In this document: positions 1 to 10,514 of the stretch, one piece after another
Numbering within the stretch: the first letter of the stretch is position 1
Layout: each line of letters begins with the position of its first letter
Origin: Hibiscus mutabilis
Taxonomy: Eukaryota; Streptophyta; Magnoliopsida; Malvales; Malvaceae
Length of the DNA stretch: 64,000 nt
Reading direction: 5' to 3'
Assembly (NCBI GenBank): GCA_019671005.1
Contig: CM033752.1
Span: 27,350,969 to 27,414,968 of the forward strand
The notes under the pieces: model-generated
Databases searched by the model: none
Seen by the model: only the letters and a program-made list of their open reading frames with translations
Told to the model about the DNA's origin: nothing
Translations under genes and position numbers: made by a program

Positions 1-344
1 TTGATAAGCCTAAAAATGGTGAACAAGTCAGATTAGCTGGAAAATGATATTAAGCAACCTGGCAATGACTTTGACAGATCAGATTAACACCTAGAGGTGC
101 AAAATGTCGGGTTTGTGTGTCGACGTTCATTGCAGTTAATTTTTGAAGGAGCATACATATTAATGTATCACCATACATTTGTACTTACAAATCAATCATC
201 ATTCATTTGCGGCTTGTAGAAATGGTGTTTACTTTTTGTTGAACACGAAAGTTATGAACGAACTCTTACAAACGAAGGGTTGATTGTTTGAAAAGCACGT
301 CAAACATTTCTTCATTTGTTCAGACGAGGGGGGAGATAAAGATA
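1..344. other. 3' flank of the subtilase locus, no gene seen
   Basis: No coding similarity or terminal-repeat structure is visible. Because the subtilase lies on the minus strand and stops at 345, this stretch would hold its 3' UTR and downstream DNA. The short open frame at 284-496 on the plus strand is antisense to the subtilase C-terminus and is not supported. Confidence 0.4.
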
Positions 345-3291
345 TCAAGAACTTGAGGCAGAAGCCACATAAACAGCTAGAGGAACTCTTACAGTGTGCA
401 GCTTACCCTTTAACACCATTTCCCCGAATGTGTAAGCATTTGTTGCCTCAGTTGCTTGAAATAAGAGCCTTATGCGCCTTGAACCTCGTCTTTTGATTTT
501 GAATGTCTCCGGGACTACGGTAACATTTACACCTAGAGGCTCCTTTATATGTATTGTATAGTTATCCTTGTCACTCACGTTTTTTACATATCGAGTCACC
601 TTCCTTTTTCCGACTAAATTTGAAATCGTTACACTTGCTGTGTTAAAATCCGAGCACTTGAACTTCCCTTTAGCTGGGCAACTAACCCCTACTGCTCGTT
701 TCACTGCCTCACGATCAAGACCTGGAACAGCACAAAGAAATTCAACACAGTGTTTGAAAGTGGCATTGAATATGAGTCCTGGTTTGATGGCTTGAGATGC
801 ATTGATGGAACCTGCCCCAAAATCAAATGGAGTAGCTTCGGTAAGTTCGTTTAATGATTCGGCTAGAATGGGGGCACCCAAATGATCGGTTCTATCTGCA
901 GTTGTCATCATTGCAGATGTGATAGCATCTGGACCCCATTTAGGATGTCTTTGCTTGATCAAAGCAGCTATGCCAGCAATGTGAGGGGTAGCCATGCTTG
1001 TACCAGATATAAGTGCGAAATTTTGCCCTGTATCAAAGAATGAACTAATCTTCGGCATAAGTTCAATGGAATGATCGCGAAAAATAAATTGAAAGGTTGT
1101 CATACCTTTGATGTATTTATCTCCATCACTGTCAGGACTCCATGCAGCCCAAATAGAGGAGCCAGGGGCCATGACATTTGGTTTAAGGACATCAGCAGTC
1201 TGCATAAGTGCATTTTGCACATCAGGACCTCGAGAAGAGTAGGATGCCACAACTGGAGCCTGCCCCGTATAAATCGCTTGCCTTCCATCTAATATTCTTG
1301 CTTTTGCAGCAAATATTATTTCCTGTCCCCTCATGTCCCGGACAGTATTGGAATTGTAATATTCCCATAAAGCCTAAGAGAAAAAAACAGGCGAAATTGA
1401 ATGAATGTATATCACGGGAATGTGCACAAAGAATGAATATGCATTAACAATTAGTCCCGAAGAAAACAATTCTATCCGTAGAGAATGTAACCTACCGACG
1501 AAGCTTGCTATCATTTAGGATAATGGCAGGGATCTGCAGGGTCACCATGGTTCCTTTGATTACCGCAGAACCAAAATTCGGATCCAATGTTATTATAAAA
1601 CCTGCTGCTCCTATTTGCTTCATGGTGTCTGCAACAGCTGCAATGCTCGCAGACTCGTATTCATATTCGAATATGTGCAGATAATAAGCTTTCCGTAAGC
1701 CAAAGGTCGGATGAAAGGTTCTGGATTTTGACAGCTATCAATGGTGATGGTGGTAGCATTCCTCATACATACATCAGCTGCTGCAGCTACTTGGTAATTT
1801 ATTTCTCCTTCGGTGGGAGCTGCAAAATTGAAGGTCAACTCATAGAAACTTTGCAAACAAGTGTAAAATGAGATTTTTATAACAACGATTGAAGTATTTC
1901 GGATATAAATTACGTGAAATGCCAGATCCACTGTAGCTTTGTCCATTTCCGAGTAAGATAGTATTGTTATATCTGCGATCAGTGATGAATGCAGCAACAC
2001 TAGTGATCCAAGGGCTAAAAGAAATGACTGAACTCGAAAAAGGGCCACCATTTCCAGCAGCTTGAACAACTAAAACACCGGCTTTGATAGTGAACAAGAG
2101 CTGCAGTTCTAGCACATTGAGGAAAGCAGAATCCCCAGAAGGAACACTAGATGGACCGGCAGAGAGGCTGAGTATATCAACTCCATCTTCAACTGCCTAA
2201 ATTAATAACAATGCATGTTAATCATCTCATAAAGCAAATTTTAAAGAGAGAGTTAGCCGTATATTCTTGAACCTGATCGACTGCAGCCACAACGTCTGAC
2301 ATGTACCCTCCAAAAGCATAAATAGCTTTATACACAGCAATCCTATTTGGATATAATGTTAACAAGCATAACATTAAATGTTAGACTATAATACACAAAT
2401 TCCTTTCTATCGGTTACCTAGCTCCCGGAGCCATTCCACTTGCAGTACCATAATCAAAGCCATTGACAATCACTGAAACATTGTTGATCCCTGCAGCTAT
2501 TGATGCTGTATGGCTGGAAACATTATTTTTTTCACATAAAGTTAACAATTTGTCAACTAGAATTACAACAGTTAATTATGAGTTGGTAAACAGTCAGAAA
2601 TAAGAAGTGAAGAAAAATCAGCCAAAATTGTTCTATGGACAAAACCTGCCTTCCATGACCATCTGCGTCATACGGGGATGGGACGTCGCGAGTAGAATTA
2701 AACTCACCGTTAGCCATTGCTCCACGTGCAAAATATTGAGCACCTACTATCTTCCCATTGCATGCTGTTGAAGGGAATTGCTCCCCAGAAGTGCATTTCC
2801 CTTTAAACTTTGTGCTATTTAGAAACCTTGAAGAAGAACTTGTCATAAAACTGGGATGGTCAGGATTTATCCCTGTGTCAACGAAACCAATTACGACACC
2901 GGAACCCTCTGCACCACCTAATCTTGGCCACACATGAGTTGAGATTCCAAGAAAATCAGGTGTATGTGTAGTAAGCTTCTCGATTTTGACATCTTCGTGG
3001 ATCAACCGAACCCCGGTTGCATTTCGCAGGGTGCCGAGAACCTGAAAAAAGTAAAAGATCTTATCACTGTCATAATAGAAGACTAAAGGCATATCATCCA
3101 TTTGAATGTACCTCTTCTGAAGTAACATGGACTGCAAAGCCATTGAGCAAATGAGTATAGCTGTAGAATTTGGTATAGGATCCTTCTTGTAAGTGAGATT
3201 CCAAGAAAATGGTGTGACTATTACTGATTTTCTCTTTGTATACAATGTAATCATCGGCTCCTGCCAGCAATCCTAGCATTGTTCCTGGCAT
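345..3291 (-). pseudogene. SBT2-type subtilisin-like serine protease, probably a pseudogene
   Basis: Exons read on the minus strand: 3291-3112, 3041-2650, 2513-2418, 2342-2273, 2196-1914, 1819-1496, 1373-1106 and 1027-345. They give, in order, the end of an I9 propeptide, the peptidase S8 domain with catalytic Asp (GFVDTGINPDHPSF), His (DADGHG), oxyanion Asn (QAAGNGGP) and Ser (GTSMATPH), then an Fn3-like C-terminal domain. Family knowledge: SBT2 members are secreted proteases of about 800 residues. Three defects are visible. No signal-peptide exon is found upstream of 3291. In exon 6 the frame must shift near 1690, after LIICTYS, to continue the homology. The phase at the end of exon 6 (1496) does not match exon 7 (1373). 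Intron 2 starts with GC, not GT. The 78-bp intron 1028-1105 is in frame and has no stop, so it can look like coding sequence. The family is certain; loss of function is inferred from the two frame breaks and missing N-terminus. Confidence 0.8.
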
Positions 3292-3472
3292 AATAAATCT
3301 GCATAAGCTCAAAGAAAACCTTTCAACACAGTAAAGAAATAAAACGGAAATTTTAACAGAAAGAAAAACTACTAAAAACCTTGAAATCTAAAAACAAAGA
3401 AAAACACTAACCTAATATTTACAAAAAAAATTCAAACCTGATGGCGTTTTCATGTTACCTCTGCCAAAAGGA

Positions 3473-4295
3473 TCACCCCCTTGGCATTGTTCTAATCACC
3501 TCCATGTAGTGCTTTAAACGTTGGTCATTCACCTTAAAAAATTCTCCCGTCTTCAAATTCTTAATGTCCACAGCTCCATGGGCATAGGGCTTCGCAACTT
3601 CAAAAGGGCATGTCCATCTTGATCGGTTTCCCTGGAAACAATTTAAGCCCTGAGTTGAATAACAAAACACGTTGGCCTACCTCAAACTGTCTTGGCATTA
3701 TCCTACTGTCATGCCAGCGTTTTGCCTTTTTCTTGTAGATTTTGGCGTTTTCATAGGCTTGTGTTCTAAATTCCTCTAACTTATTTAGGTTTAGTAGCCT
3801 CTTTTCTCCAGCAGCTCTCCATGTCATGCCAAGTGTTCTGATGTCCCAGTAGGCTTTATGTTCAAGCCCCACTGGCAAATGGCATGGTTTTTCGAAATCA
3901 AGTCTAAATGGTGAAGTACCCAAATGAGTTTTAAATGCGGTCTTGTAAGCCCACAAGGACTCATCTAGTCTCAAGGATCAGTCTTTCCTTGATGGATTAA
4001 CAGTCTTCTCTAGGATGTCTTTAATCTCCTTATTTGAAATCTCGGCTTGGCCATTTGTTTGTGGATGATATACCGTGACAATTCTCTGTTGTATACCATA
4101 CTTGCACAAAGCTTTGGAAATTAAATTACATTTAAAATGGGTGCCCTCATCATGAATAATCAATCTAGGGGCATCAAATCTAGTAAAGATATGCTTATGT
4201 AAGAATTTGGCAACGGCCTTGACATCGTTTTGTTGGCAGGGCAACAGCTTCTACCCATTTAGATACGTAGTCAACAGCTTCTACCTCATCGTTGG
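3473..4295 (-). mobile_element. Athila/Tat-like Ty3/gypsy integrase fragment, broken
   Basis: Minus-strand frames encode the end of a gypsy polyprotein. The integrase core begins with a DYVSKWVEA-type segment near 4290 and continues through IIHDEGTHFKCN and HPQTNGQAEISN. The C-terminal region has KAYWDIRTLG, KRWHDSR and a GAVDIKNLKTGEFFKVN-like end. The reading frame changes near 4244, 3975 and 3610-3670, so the protein is broken in at least three places. The C-terminal HGAVDI/FKVN-QRLKHY pattern is typical of the Athila/Tat branch and no chromodomain is seen. No LTR, PBS or target-site duplication was recognised around it. It ends about 180 bp upstream of the first recognisable subtilase exon, which suggests that its insertion or a rearrangement removed the subtilase 5' end. 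Confidence 0.8.
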
Positions 4296-5144
4296 GGATG
4301 GTTTAGACCCATTGGAGGGTAGTTTTACTTCATAAAAAACAATTTTGTTTAGTGGTATCGATACTCAAAAGTGGGTATCGATAAACCTTCAAAATATAGC
4401 CGTTATGGGTTTAAAATTAAAATTTTGACAGTTCGGTATCTGTACGTGAACAATGCGTATCGGTACATGAACAATGCATCGTATCAGTATGTGAATAGTG
4501 CGTATTTGTACACTCTATTCATGAACAGTGGCAAATAGTGTTTTCATGTTTGAAAAACTTTAAATCCATTTTTAAGCACTTTAAAATAATTTTAATCAAC
4601 TCAAAAATATTTTAAATTATAAAACAATTAATAACACAGATTTTTGAGGTTTTAAAACTTTAAAATATATTTTTCAAGTTTGTTTGACTTTAAATTATTT
4701 TTGAAATATTGTTTAAGTCCAAAAATATTTTTCTCTTAAATTGTTATATCAAAATCTTTATCACAATATATTGAATACCAGATATACATGTTTCTAGGCC
4801 TAAAGGTATGGTTTTGGTTGTTGGTCAAATGCCCGCTTCACGCTTCGAGGCTACCATGACTTTTCCGAAAAAGCAATTTAAAATGAAGCAAATTGCGTAA
4901 GAAAATAATTTGATAAGTCCAAACCTAGAGGGGAGACAAGCCCAAGTCTTCATTTCATCAAGACAAGTTTAGGCAAAAAAGCTACAGATTTCATTAATAG
5001 GTGGCATATACACAATGGTTCAAATTACAATTTACTACCTAAACCTAAGCTAAGAGGAGGATCATCAAGAGACTCTCATAATAATCGTTGCAGAAGGAAT
5101 ATGCCCCTCAGCTGAGTCTCGTACAAAGCCTCCGATATCAGTCT
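4296..5144. other. AT-rich retroelement-derived spacer
   Basis: No gene is seen. At 4350-4530 there are repeated GTATCGATAC-like and GTGAACAATGC-like words of the kind also found inside the LTRs at 22.7, 44.7 and 52.7 kb. This suggests a decayed gypsy LTR, but no ends or target-site duplication could be set. Confidence 0.35.
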
Positions 5145-6006
5145 CTAGAGAATCACCAACAGGCTTTTCAGCGGTAATTCCTTCAACAAAGCATGCCCTC
5201 TAGCCGGACTGTTGACGGGTCCTAAGTACCTATCTCCATAAATTTTTGACTCTCGAAATATGGATGGCCTCTGGGTCCAAGGTCTGACCCTTAAAATCCA
5301 AGCCCATGACATGTGACTGGATGGCCTCCCAACAATCTTGTCTTCTCTCTTTGGAGGGATTATATGGATCAAATCCAAGTGCCTCTAGATCTTCACATAT
5401 GTTCCAGCAGCAATGCAGGTTCTAGTTGATCATATCAAATAGGTAAAAAATTGCTTGAAACATCACATACGATGTTGCACTAGCACCTCAAAACGAAGTC
5501 TTTGAACTCAGCCAACTGATTATCAGCCTGAAGAATCATTTCCCCCGCTGCTTCCTTGCTTGCCTATAGATGAGTGGCATTCGCATGAAGAATATCCAGC
5601 TCTGCCTTGGTTTGGTGTAGCTCTTCCCATTTCGAACAGCTACATCTCTTTCTTTATGTGCCTCTGTGCGGGCATTATTGGCCTTATCATTAGCCTTCGT
5701 GACTTGCATGTTAGCCGCCGTAATTGCATCAACATCTTCACTCTGAGCCTGCTCTAGTTCCTCAGGCAACCGTTGAGCCTTGATTAGTTATGGCCTGAGC
5801 TCGACCACTTCTCCCCCCAAAGCCTCAACTTTGGCGTCAGATTTCTGGAGTTCCACTTTCTTGGTTGTAGCCTCCCTTTTATATCGATGTCCTTTCTCAA
5901 AATCTTGGGCGAGGCCAGCGCTCTCCTTTTCGTTAGCCTCAAAAAGAAACTTTATTACTTTGAGCATCAAAGTCGATGCTTGAAAGACCTCTATTGCAAC
6001 CCCCAT
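5145..6006 (-). pseudogene. Decayed retrotransposon gag-like coiled-coil protein
   Basis: Frames 6006-5788 and 5769-5536 are in the same phase and separated by one in-frame stop near 5785. They read as a charged, heptad-rich coiled coil with blocks such as EKGHRYKREATTKKVELQKS and EELEQAQSEDVDAITAANMQ. A separate minus frame at 5378-5145 has a WALRVRP-like tract that I do not recognise. Plant gypsy-type 'Transposase_28' gag proteins commonly end in coiled coils of this kind, and an N-terminal fragment of that type occurs at 33297-33780. Assignment to that family is an inference from composition and context. Confidence 0.4.
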
Positions 6007-6009
6007 GTA

Positions 6010-6470
6010 TTTGCTGCTTCAAGAGCTCGAGGATGGTCTTAATCTCCATCTCTTATGTGGAGTGTAGATGATATCATCTTTCTCAAGGCAGTACCCCTGG
6101 CAGCATTTGCTCATTATTTACTTCTTTTATAATTTTTTAGAGTCGATTCATTTGTTTATCCACCCCTATGATGATTTCTCGAGGTTCGAGTTATTTGTTC
6201 TTGTATTTATTCCTTCAACGATTTTTTCAAGTCGAGCTTGCTCCTCATATTCACCCTCCGATGATGTTTCGGAGTGGAATTATTTGCTTACATGTTCGAT
6301 CATCGACTATGATTCTTCACCCAAATTAACATGGTCTAACCGCCATAATTTTTCTATAGTGTCGAGTTACCTCCGCTCTAGCATTTGCTCAGTTAAAAAG
6401 TCTCGACTTATGTCAATTTTAACATTCCCCTCAACTAAAGAAGATAATTGTTATACCCTTAATAAATAGC
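6010..6470. repeat. Degenerate short tandem-like repeat region
   Basis: Several blocks share the pattern CACCC..GATGATnTTTC followed by a TTATTTG-type end, for example around 6160 and 6250, as if an approximately 90-bp unit had been repeated and decayed. No protein homology is recognised in the long open frame at 6068-6469. Confidence 0.3.
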
Positions 6471-6479
6471 ATGAGACCC

Positions 6480-6800
6480 ACTAATCTAGTTGTCTTCTCC
6501 AAGAAGTTTCTTCGCAAGGAAAGCTTAAGGTGACTTCTCAAGGAACAGTTAAACTGGTTTCTTAAGGAAGCCTTAGACGCTTATATATATATATATATAC
6601 ATTCCCACCTTAAAATAAGAGGATGGTATCTCCCACCATGGCACCACCACCATTGACAATGACTCTCCCCCCAAATCTATATGGGGTGAACCGCCTGAAT
6701 ACCCCACAGCCATCTTGGCCAGTCGTCTTCACCTCATTTGTTCGGTGTCTCCTCATTTGTCATCAATATAATTATATATTTAATATTTTTATTTTTTATA
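6480..6800 (+). mobile_element. LTR-like fragment with TATA-type promoter
   Basis: A run of alternating TA at about 6582-6599 precedes a segment around 6640-6760 that resembles the duplicated LTR-like segment at 34280-34400. Shared words include GACTCTCC, a GGGTGAACCG stretch and TTCGGTGTC. Both places adjoin gag-like coding remnants. No complete LTR or target-site duplication was found. Confidence 0.4.
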
Positions 6801-6829
6801 TATAATTTTTTTATTTAAATAAAAATATT

Positions 6830-7125
6830 ATATATTAAATTATTTTTAAATTGATAGAATTTATAAATAATGAGCCTAAACTTATTGTTTTTTGAATTAG
6901 GACTTAGTTAATTGTGCATAAATATGGAGGACTAATTGTGCTATTAAACAATTTTACTCAAACTGCCACGCCATCCCACTTGACGACAGTTAGGAATCGG
7001 TGACCATTTTGTAACAAAATTGATAGTTTAGTGACCATTTTGTAACAATTGAAAGTCTGGTGGCCAAAATGAACATTGAAACATAGTTTAGTGCCTATTT
7101 GTGAACTTTAACCTTACCCATTTAA
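6830..7125. mobile_element. Half of a GGGTAAAGTTCAC-family MULE MITE
   Basis: The stretch from GAGGACTAATTGTGCTATTA through repeated GTGACCATTTTGTAAC to TTTGTGAACTTTAACC matches the right arm of the elements at 10770-11710 and 32182-32633. The opposite arm is missing, so this is a truncated copy. Confidence 0.55.
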
Positions 7126-7168
7126 AAAAAATTGGTCTATTTTTTTAATAAGAAGCTGAACTTTTATC

Positions 7169-7601
7169 TAGGGTTGAGCATGATTAACCGTAAAACCGAA
7201 AACTGATCCGAACCGAGACGTTTGGACGGTTTATGGTTCATAAGTTTACGAACCGTGGTTAACCGAATTGAACCGAATTTAATTTTTTATTTAATTTATA
7301 ATTATTTTTATAATGTAAAAATAAGTATTTTATACTTACAATACTATAGATGTATTTTTAATTATTATTTTTTACTTAAAAATTAAGTTTTTAATAAATA
7401 TTTATGAAAAATATTTTAAAACTCTAACTTTTTAATGTTTAAAAGTCATCAAATAAAGCTATTTTGTCAAAATAAATTACAAAATTTCAAAAACTAACAT
7501 TAATATGGAAAAACCGAAAACCGAGGTTAACTGAACCGAAAATCGATGGTTACTAAATTAGCTTACCAAATTAAATCGAAACCGAACCGTATACACCCCT
7601 A
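7169..7601. mobile_element. hAT-type MITE with 8-bp target-site duplication
   Basis: The element starts TAGGGTTGAGCATG and ends ATACACCCCTA. It carries many AACCGAA/TTCGGTT-type words in inverted orientation towards each end. CTTTTATC occurs immediately before (7161-7168) and immediately after (7602-7609), an exact 8-bp duplication. TAGGG termini and an 8-bp duplication are hAT hallmarks. No transposase is encoded in the 433 bp, so it is non-autonomous. Confidence 0.85.
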
Positions 7602-7609
7602 CTTTTATC

Positions 7610-8427
7610 CCTTGTTCAATTTCATACTTTCTCCCCTCCCAACACCTAACTTTTGTAATTGATTCAATTAAGTCCCCAATTAATCCTATCAAACTCCTTA
7701 AAAAATTCTAATTAGCTTCTTACTCCAATTGATAGACTCATATTAAAATCTCACGGTCACAATTAATTATTCAAGATCGATTGTGATTTAATTTTCGATA
7801 AATGCATCGATAATTTTCTCCAGGAACTAGTGAAATCCAAAATTTGAGGCATGAAAAGGTCGTGCCATTTTCATACCAACCAACCATGTCCATTATGGTC
7901 ATGGGTCAGCTCGGATTTTCGACCGATCTACATCCGATTTGAAAATTTGAAGTGTTCATCCGAACTTGACCAGATTCAACCCAACATAAATAATTTTTTT
8001 TTATTTTTATTAGACTAATAAGGAGATAATTGATAAATATAAAGAAAGGGACATTATATCAATTATACCTAAGTATTTAGAATAAAAATATACTATTATT
8101 TTTAGTTAGACCTGATATTTTTCACCATAAACTCGAATCTGACTTTACCCGACTTCAACATAAAATCCAACATGCCGTTACATGAACCTGATTTAAAAAA
8201 AAAAACTAAACCCTATAAGTCATATTAGATAAAAATCTGTCAAGTCTGGATTAAATAACCATCATATGTATAAGGGCATAGAAAATAAACCGGCCATAAT
8301 AACAAAGTAACAATTAACAGATTCTTCTACAACAAAATGTTATTGCTAACTGACTCTAATTCTTGCCAGCTGGAGTAAGCTAAGTTGAAGGCTTGCTTTG
8401 CTTAATAATGCAAAACTTAAAACAAAA
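7610..8427. other. AT-rich intergenic DNA, nothing recognised
   Basis: No gene, terminal repeat or coding similarity is seen. Some words around 7900-8200 (CCGACTT, ACCTGATTT) hint at an old non-autonomous element, but no boundaries are visible. Confidence 0.3.
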
Positions 8428-8670
8428 TTAAACTTAGGGTAAATACCTAAATCATCACTCAACTTTGTTCTCTAATCTATTTTGGTCAACGAACTTTCAA
8501 AACGATCAATTTACTCACTGAATTTTATTTTTTAACCTATTTTGACCGTTTTGAATTATTTTATTAATATTTTAGTATAACGTAATATATTTTATTATTA
8601 TTAAATATAAAAAATAATATCAAATAAAAATAAATTATATTTTATTTATTATTAAATACAAAAATAAAAC

Positions 8671-9455
8671 TCAAACCACAAAAACACCCCAAAACCTGCC
8701 TTGTTTCCCACTGTTATTACTTCCCACGCCACCACTCCTTTTGCCGCCTCTGCCGCCGACGGCTCCATCGCCCACCGCCTCCCCTCCTTCTACAGTTTCT
8801 ACATTAGCAGCTCCTTTGCTTTTAGCATCATTTCCCTTGCCCTTTCCTCTCCTTTTGCTACAAAACACAAAAAATAGCAGTGAAAATCCACCGATGACGC
8901 TTCCTATTATAATCTTGTTCGCTGCAAAGATCAATGTTAACAGAAAATGAAGAAACATTGAACCGAACTTGAGATGGGGTCACAGGGATTTGGCCATGGA
9001 GTTGATTGTTCAAAACATCGAAGAATCTAAGACCGGTTTGATTCAAAGCCGGGATCGTACCTTTGAGTTCATTGTCTTGTAAGTAAATAGTGTGCAATCA
9101 TTTGAGTTTCAGTAAAGAAGTCGGAATCCGACCGGAGATTCGGTTTCTCGACCAAACAATGATTTTCATCCGATGTAAGCCCGTAATGGATTCTAGAAAT
9201 TAGCTGGTGAAGCTTTTTTCGTTAAGAAAAAGTGATTTGAGATTGACTAAGCTAGAAAGGTCAGGGATTTGGCCGGAAATGGAGTTGCTTTTGAAACTCA
9301 GGACCCAAAGTTGATCCAACAAGTTCAAGCTCTGTTCATCTAAAGAACAAGACAAGTTCAAGTGTTCCAAAACAAGTACTTTCCGTGCACAAACATCGGT
9401 TTCTTTCCATGGCAAAGAGTCGAAAGGATCAATGGATGATTTCGAGGCTAAAGTG
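8671..9455 (-). pseudogene. Captured fragment of an LRR receptor-like kinase gene
   Basis: On the minus strand, from 9455 down, frames give an LRRNT-like start (a SSIDPFDSLPWKETDVC-type segment), LRRs (VLEHLNLSCSLDEQSLN, ISGQIPDLSSLVNL, KGTIPALNQTGL, HGQIPVTPSQ), then a cysteine end (DLCSEQ), a transmembrane segment (IIIGSVIGGFSLLFFVF) and a basic KRRGKGKG juxtamembrane stretch. This is the extracellular and membrane part of the PRK/RLK902-like, At1g60630-like group; the kinase domain is absent. Stops and frame changes near 9200, 9098 and 8960 break it. A GAA/AAG microsatellite (9490-9516) lies just outside, near the right terminal repeat. It is enclosed by Pack-MULE ends, so it is a transduplicate, not a host gene in place. 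Confidence 0.8.
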
Positions 9456-9489
9456 CCCCTGCATCCCTAATCTAACAACTGGAATAACA

Positions 9490-9516
9490 AGAAGAAGAAG
9501 AAGAAGAAGAAGAAAT
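9490..9516 (+). repeat. AAG trinucleotide microsatellite
   Basis: About eight AAG units in a row occur within the Pack-MULE between the captured gene fragment and the right terminal repeat. Confidence 0.9.
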
Positions 9517-9888
9517 AGTACCTTGAAACAAAAGGTTTCATTTTTTTTAGCCTGCGAGGGTGAATAGGGGGTGACGCCGGCAAGGATGACGCTGGTGAGG
9601 GTGGGAGAGGTTTGGGGTGTTTGGGATTTAGCTTTGAGTTTTTTTTTTTGTAATTTCTGTATTAAATAACAAATAAAATATAATTTATTTTATTTTAAAT
9701 ATTTTTATATTTAATAATAATAAAATATGCCTCGGCACGTCAAAATATTAATAAAATAATTCAAAATAATCAAAATAGGTCAGAAAATAAAATTTATTGA
9801 GAAAATTGATCGTTTTAAAAGTTCAGTTACTAAAATAAGTCATAGAGTAAAGTTGAGTGATGATTTAGGTATTTTACCCTTAAACTTA

Positions 9889-10514
9889 TTATGTGTGTTT
9901 GGAAGAAGGATTTAAAAGAAAAGTTCACTTGTAACAAGCTTCCAACATAAATAGTCTTTCGATTATAAGAAACTTTTTTGTTGAGTTCTCCAATTATAAA
10001 AAGATAAAATGGTATTCCGACTTAAAAAGTGACAATTTGGTCCATTACCGTTAAAAATGGTTGATAATGTGGCAGTTAACAAGTTTTTTTATTAACTGTC
10101 ATTCAAATAGTCTCAAGGTAAGATGATTATATGGTAGGATTTGTTTGTAATTTTTCTTAACTCTTTGATAATGCACGCACACCTTGCAGATAAAGTTGAC
10201 TCAACCCGAATCTCTTAAAATAATCATCATTTTCTTTTTCACTAGAATCACTCGTTAAATTCAAATTGTTAAATAAATCTCCAAGTCTTAAACATGGTTT
10301 TTTATATAAAGTTTATTAAATTAAATAAAATTTTAAAATAGATTAAGTTTTAAATTATTTAATGAAGTAAAATAGATTAAATTGATAAAGGAGAGAAAAA
10401 AGACGTCATTACTGACATTTTCAGCAATTGTTAGGCAGCTTGGAACAAATTTCTCCGCTATTTCCTCCAATGATTTCTCTTTCCTTCAGAAGATTTTAGA
10501 AAGCGTTCAATTTT
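9889..10514. other. Intergenic DNA, nothing firm recognised
   Basis: AT-rich sequence without a convincing gene. The open frame at 10382-10600 overlaps the left arm of the next fold-back element and has no recognisable domain. Confidence 0.3.

Larger units (their letters stand above)
8437..9879. mobile_element. Pack-MULE carrying a captured LRR receptor-kinase fragment
   Basis: The element begins GGGTAAATACCTAAATCATC and ends with its inverted copy ...GATTTAGGTATTTTACCC. The terminal inverted repeats run for roughly 220 bp on each side and are AT-rich and imperfect. TTAAACTTA precedes it (8428-8436) and follows it (9880-9888), an exact 9-bp duplication, the signature of Mutator-like elements. 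Between the repeats lies an unrelated, more GC-rich gene fragment (separate entry). No mudrA-type transposase is present, so the copy must have been moved in trans. Together these features define a Pack-MULE. Confidence 0.88.

Noticed and set aside
1028..1105. 26-residue insertion in the subtilase before the catalytic serine
   Set aside because: It has GT and AG ends, is AT-rich and sits at a family intron position. It is an in-frame intron, not a protein insertion.
8741..8958. Proline/alanine-rich plus-strand frame as an independent protein
   Set aside because: It is the antisense of the basic juxtamembrane segment of the captured receptor-kinase fragment.
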